Shown: one piece after another, positions 61,775 through 64,000 of the stretch
How positions within the stretch are numbered: the first letter of the stretch is position 1
Layout of the letters: each line of letters begins with the position of its first letter
Origin: Natronolimnohabitans sp. A-GB9
Lineage (GTDB): Archaea; Halobacteriota; Halobacteria; Halobacteriales; Natrialbaceae
Reading direction: 5' to 3'
Length of the DNA stretch: 64,000 nt
Assembly: GCF_030848565.1 (NCBI RefSeq)
Contig: NZ_JAVDDV010000006.1
Location: 62,001-126,000 of the forward strand
The notes under the pieces: generated by a model
Seen by the model: only the letters and a program-made list of their open reading frames with translations
The model's database searches: none
Told to the model about the DNA's origin: nothing
Made by a program: the position numbers and the translations under genes

Positions 61775-62461
61775 TCACTGAAGGATCGTCGAGAGTGACG
61801 TGACCGCGACGACTGCGACGACGTGGCCGCCCAGCGCAAACAGCAACAGCGGGTGGTCGACCACGAACGGAACGAACAGGAGCTGTACCGTCGCGAAGGC
61901 GACGTTCATCGCGTCGGCTCGGCGGTACCGCCGTGTCGACTGTGGATCGAACTCGTAGACAAGCGCGCGCCAGAGCCCGACGAGACTCGCCCACCAGCAG
62001 GTACCGATCCGGTAGACGACGTCCCACAGCACCAGCAGCGCGAGCCAGATCGCGACCGGCGGCGGATCGGCCCCGAATAGGTCAGCCACGAGCGGCTGCT
62101 CGCTCCACCCCGGATCGGCAACGAAGAGATAGGTGACCAGCGTGACGAACGCGAGCACGCCGAGGACGACGTCGATACTCGAGCCAAACAGCAGTCGCCG
62201 GTAGCCTGCCGGCGTCGGGAGTTCCCGAACGGCACGGCTGAACCGGACCATCAGCCAGCTACCGATCGTCGCGACAACGACGGCGACCGTTCCGGGAAGG
62301 ACGGCGCCCGGGAGATCGTAGACGATGGCGACAGCGAGGATCGCCGCTTCGAACCCCAGAAACTGGCCGACGACCGCCATTCGAGGCGACACGTCCACGC
62401 CAGGTATCGTCCCGACGAGGCTCTCGTACACCCAGGTCTCGCCGTACTCCGGCGACGTCAT
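61775..62461 (-). CDS. Haloarchaeal integral membrane protein, 228 aa
   Basis: I do not recognise the family. About six hydrophobic segments (MAVVGQFLGFEAAILAVAIVYDL, SIDVVLGVLAFVTLVTYLFV, VAIWLALLVLWDVVYRIGTCWW, VQLLFVPFVVDHPLLLFALGG). A charged loop (ALVYEFDPQSTRRYRRADAMN) lies before the last helices. It overlaps the upstream SDR-like gene by four bases, so the two are translated together. Confidence 0.75.
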   Translation of the reverse strand: MTSPEYGETWVYESLVGTIPGVDVSPRMAVVGQFLGFEAAILAVAIVYDLPGAVLPGTVAVVVATIGSWLMVRFSRAVRELPTPAGYRRLLFGSSIDVVLGVLAFVTLVTYLFVADPGWSEQPLVADLFGADPPPVAIWLALLVLWDVVYRIGTCWWASLVGLWRALVYEFDPQSTRRYRRADAMNVAFATVQLLFVPFVVDHPLLLFALGGHVVAVVAVTSLSTILQ

Positions 62462-63402
62462 TCGACGTTCCGCCCCGGCTGTGTCGGCGCTGCGGTTCGA
62501 TCACCGCGCTTTGACTCGGTATCGAGGGCCCGCCGAACGGCGGTCTCGAACGGCGTCAACTCGAGATCGACGAGCCGTGCCAATCGGTCGTCGGTGACGA
62601 CGACTGGGTTGCGAACGCCGCCGATCAACGGGTAGGCGAGTTCCTTCGGGACGTCCGTGACGAGCCCGACCCAGTACGCCGAGAGCCGCGGGCTCAACAC
62701 TGGAACCGGAACGATGAGCGGGCGCCGACCGTTCGCGATTTCGGCCGTTTTCGTCAGCATTTCCCGATACGTAAGCACGTCCGGACCGCCGATCTCGTAG
62801 GTTTCACCGGCCGTCTCCGGCCGCTCGAGGACGGCGAGACAGTACGCGACGACGTCGTCGATCGCGATCGGCTGACAGGGCGTGTGGATCCACTGTGGGG
62901 TCACCATCACCGGGAGCCGCGTCGCGAGCTGGTGGATCAGCCGAAAGCTCGCGCTACCGTCGCCGACGATGATCGCCGCCCTGAGCACTGTCACCGCGGC
63001 GGTTCCGTCGGCGAGTATCGCCTCGACTTCCCGTCGGGAGGCGAGATGGCTCGAGAGTTCGTCCGCGTCGCTGCCGAGGCCGCTGAGGTAGACGATTCGC
63101 TCGACGCCGGCGGCGGTCGCCGCCCGCTCGAAATTCCGTGCGGCCCGTCGATCCCGCGCGGCGAAATCCCCGCTCGCGTCCATCGCGTGGATCAGATAGA
63201 AGGCGACGTCGACGTCCTCGAGACCCGTCTCGAACCGACCCGGCTCGAGGACGTCACCCTCGACGACGGTGACGTCGCCGGGCGGTTCGTACGCGTCGGC
63301 GTCTCTGACGAGGACGGTCACGTCGTGGTCGGTCGACGCGAGTACGGCGTCGACGAGCCGCTTGCCCACGAACCCGGTTGCGCCCGTCACGAGTACGTCC
63401 AT
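62458..63402 (-). CDS. NAD(P)-binding NmrA/SDR-like protein
   Basis: A 314-residue protein with an N-terminal Rossmann fold (MDVLVTGATGFVGKRLVDAVL; later VVEGDVLEP and IVYLSGLG) and a C-terminal part like NmrA/atypical SDR enzymes with PVMVTPQWIHTPCQPIAIDDVV. Many act on sugars, flavonoids or quinones, or only sense NADP. The Tyr-Lys pair of classic SDRs is not in place, so it may not be a reductase. It overlaps the membrane protein gene by four bases. Confidence 0.85.
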   Translation of the reverse strand: MDVLVTGATGFVGKRLVDAVLASTDHDVTVLVRDADAYEPPGDVTVVEGDVLEPGRFETGLEDVDVAFYLIHAMDASGDFAARDRRAARNFERAATAAGVERIVYLSGLGSDADELSSHLASRREVEAILADGTAAVTVLRAAIIVGDGSASFRLIHQLATRLPVMVTPQWIHTPCQPIAIDDVVAYCLAVLERPETAGETYEIGGPDVLTYREMLTKTAEIANGRRPLIVPVPVLSPRLSAYWVGLVTDVPKELAYPLIGGVRNPVVVTDDRLARLVDLELTPFETAVRRALDTESKRGDRTAAPTQPGRNVE

Positions 63403-63444
63403 AGTCGTCTTACGGCTGGGACGGTCTTAACGCTCGCTCGAGTG

Positions 63445-63598
63445 ATACGGACTGCCGTAACTATTTGCCAGGACGGGGTCGGCGATCGGCGGGCAGTGAC
63501 GACAGGAGACCGTATGATACGGATTGCTGTAACGATTTACCGGCGCAACCGCGACCCGGGCTGCGGTTGCGCCGGTAACGACTTACAGGAGTCCGTAT
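63445..63598. repeat. Two family B repeats in tandem
   Basis: Copy at 63445-63515 (ATACGGACTGCCGTAACTAT...GACAGGAGACCGTAT) is followed after one base by a second copy (63517-63598, ATACGGATTGCTGTAACGAT...TTACAGGAGTCCGTAT). The second is nearly identical to copies at 9011 and 61667, and the first resembles those at 26349 and 35161. Confidence 0.9.
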
Positions 63599-63608
63599 GG
63601 GGCTTCGA

Positions 63609-64000
63609 TCAGCCGTCCCAGCCCGGCGTATCGGGTGCGCCGCGGTCGTCCTCGACCGCGCTCGCGACCGCCGGCGAAGGGGCCGTCTCACCCTCGTCCC
63701 CGGCGCGTCGGTACCACTCACGGATCGCGGGCCCGACCCACGACTCCGCGCGGTCGTCGCCGGAGCTGTCGGTGTCCGTCGTCTCGAGCGCCCGCGCTTT
63801 CCCCCACTCGTAGTGGTGCTCCGAGATGGCGAGCGTGCCGGGACTCGAGCCCGCCGCGATGGCGAGACACTCCGCGCGGTCGGCAGCCGTCAACTCCCCG
63901 GTCGCGGCGCGGCCGACGATTCCCTCGAGGTCGTCGGGGCGTGGATGGGCGAACAGCTTCGCGCCAAGGGCCTGTGAGCCGAGCAACAGCCCGTCGAGAT
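63609..64000 (-). CDS. Partial gene of unknown function running off the window
   Basis: The C-terminal 130 residues of a protein whose start lies beyond 64000. It reads LLGSQALGAKLFAHPRPDDLEGIVGRAATGELTAADRAECLAIAAG and ends with an acidic tail. An EHHYEWGKARALE segment is the only other distinctive part. No family is recognised from this part alone. The stop codon lies ten bases to the right of a family B repeat. Confidence 0.65.
   Translation of the reverse strand, partial: LDGLLLGSQALGAKLFAHPRPDDLEGIVGRAATGELTAADRAECLAIAAGSSPGTLAISEHHYEWGKARALETTDTDSSGDDRAESWVGPAIREWYRRAGDEGETAPSPAVASAVEDDRGAPDTPGWDG

Overview
The window is haloarchaeal chromosome. Supporting signs are high GC, strongly acidic proteins, twin-arginine lipoprotein signals, a TatCo/fused TatCt pair, a PGF-CTERM surface protein, haloarchaeal glutamate-cysteine ligase, and several Halobacteria-only small families (DUF5789, DUF5786, DUF5814 and DUF5784 types). 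An order such as Natrialbales is plausible but not shown by the sequence. No rRNA or CRISPR array is present. Three tRNA genes are (His, Phe, Val).

Layout: 0-3 kb holds a DUF5814 gene, tRNA-His, an isochorismatase-like hydrolase, a zinc-ribbon microprotein and an aldo/keto reductase. 3-6.7 kb is a NitT/TauT-type ABC importer operon with two permeases. 7.2-9.7 kb is a translationally coupled operon of little-known genes including a CcbP-like protein. At 10.0 kb lies a stand-alone ERCC4-type nuclease. 10.7-19.5 kb is an integrated element flanked by a 34-bp duplication of the tRNA-Phe 3' end. It carries a tyrosine recombinase, a P-loop ATPase, an HNH endonuclease, a small-terminase-like protein, C2H2 and RHH microproteins and several unknowns. 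19.7-27.8 kb has a DUF7344 regulator, two ABC exporters around tRNA-Val, a DUF192 protein and a PAP2 phosphatase. 28.2-31.7 kb carries divergent Tat translocase genes. 31.9-35.1 kb is a TRAP transporter. 35.5-41.4 kb holds a histidine kinase, LarE, a His-rich Ni/Co transporter-like protein and GshA. 41.6-43.9 kb has two DUF892 ferritin-like proteins with a DUF5789 protein. 44-55.5 kb has HemL, a PGF-CTERM protein, a 1645-residue subtilase, a frameshifted PH-domain gene, an Amt-PII fusion and HemB. 55.6-64 kb has a sodium/solute symporter, a TrmB regulator, a ferredoxin, a PHP protein and small haloarchaeal families. The last gene runs off the window.

The genes fit a heterotroph with broad uptake (ABC, TRAP, SSS, Amt), tetrapyrrole synthesis (HemL, HemB), Tat-dependent export and secreted proteolysis. 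LarE next to a nickel-type transporter suggests a nickel-pincer cofactor route.

The least explained part is repetitive DNA. (1) All three tRNA genes are followed by extra copies of their own 3' ends with a shared hairpin around ACAATCCG and, at two loci, a shared block GCGCAGCGAAGCGAGCACGTCT. (2) Two palindromic repeat families (A, about 110 bp with ends like ATACTGCCGGACAGCA; B, about 65-85 bp with ends like ATACGGATTGCTGTAAC) sit mostly at gene 3' ends. In several cases they supply or touch the stop codon.
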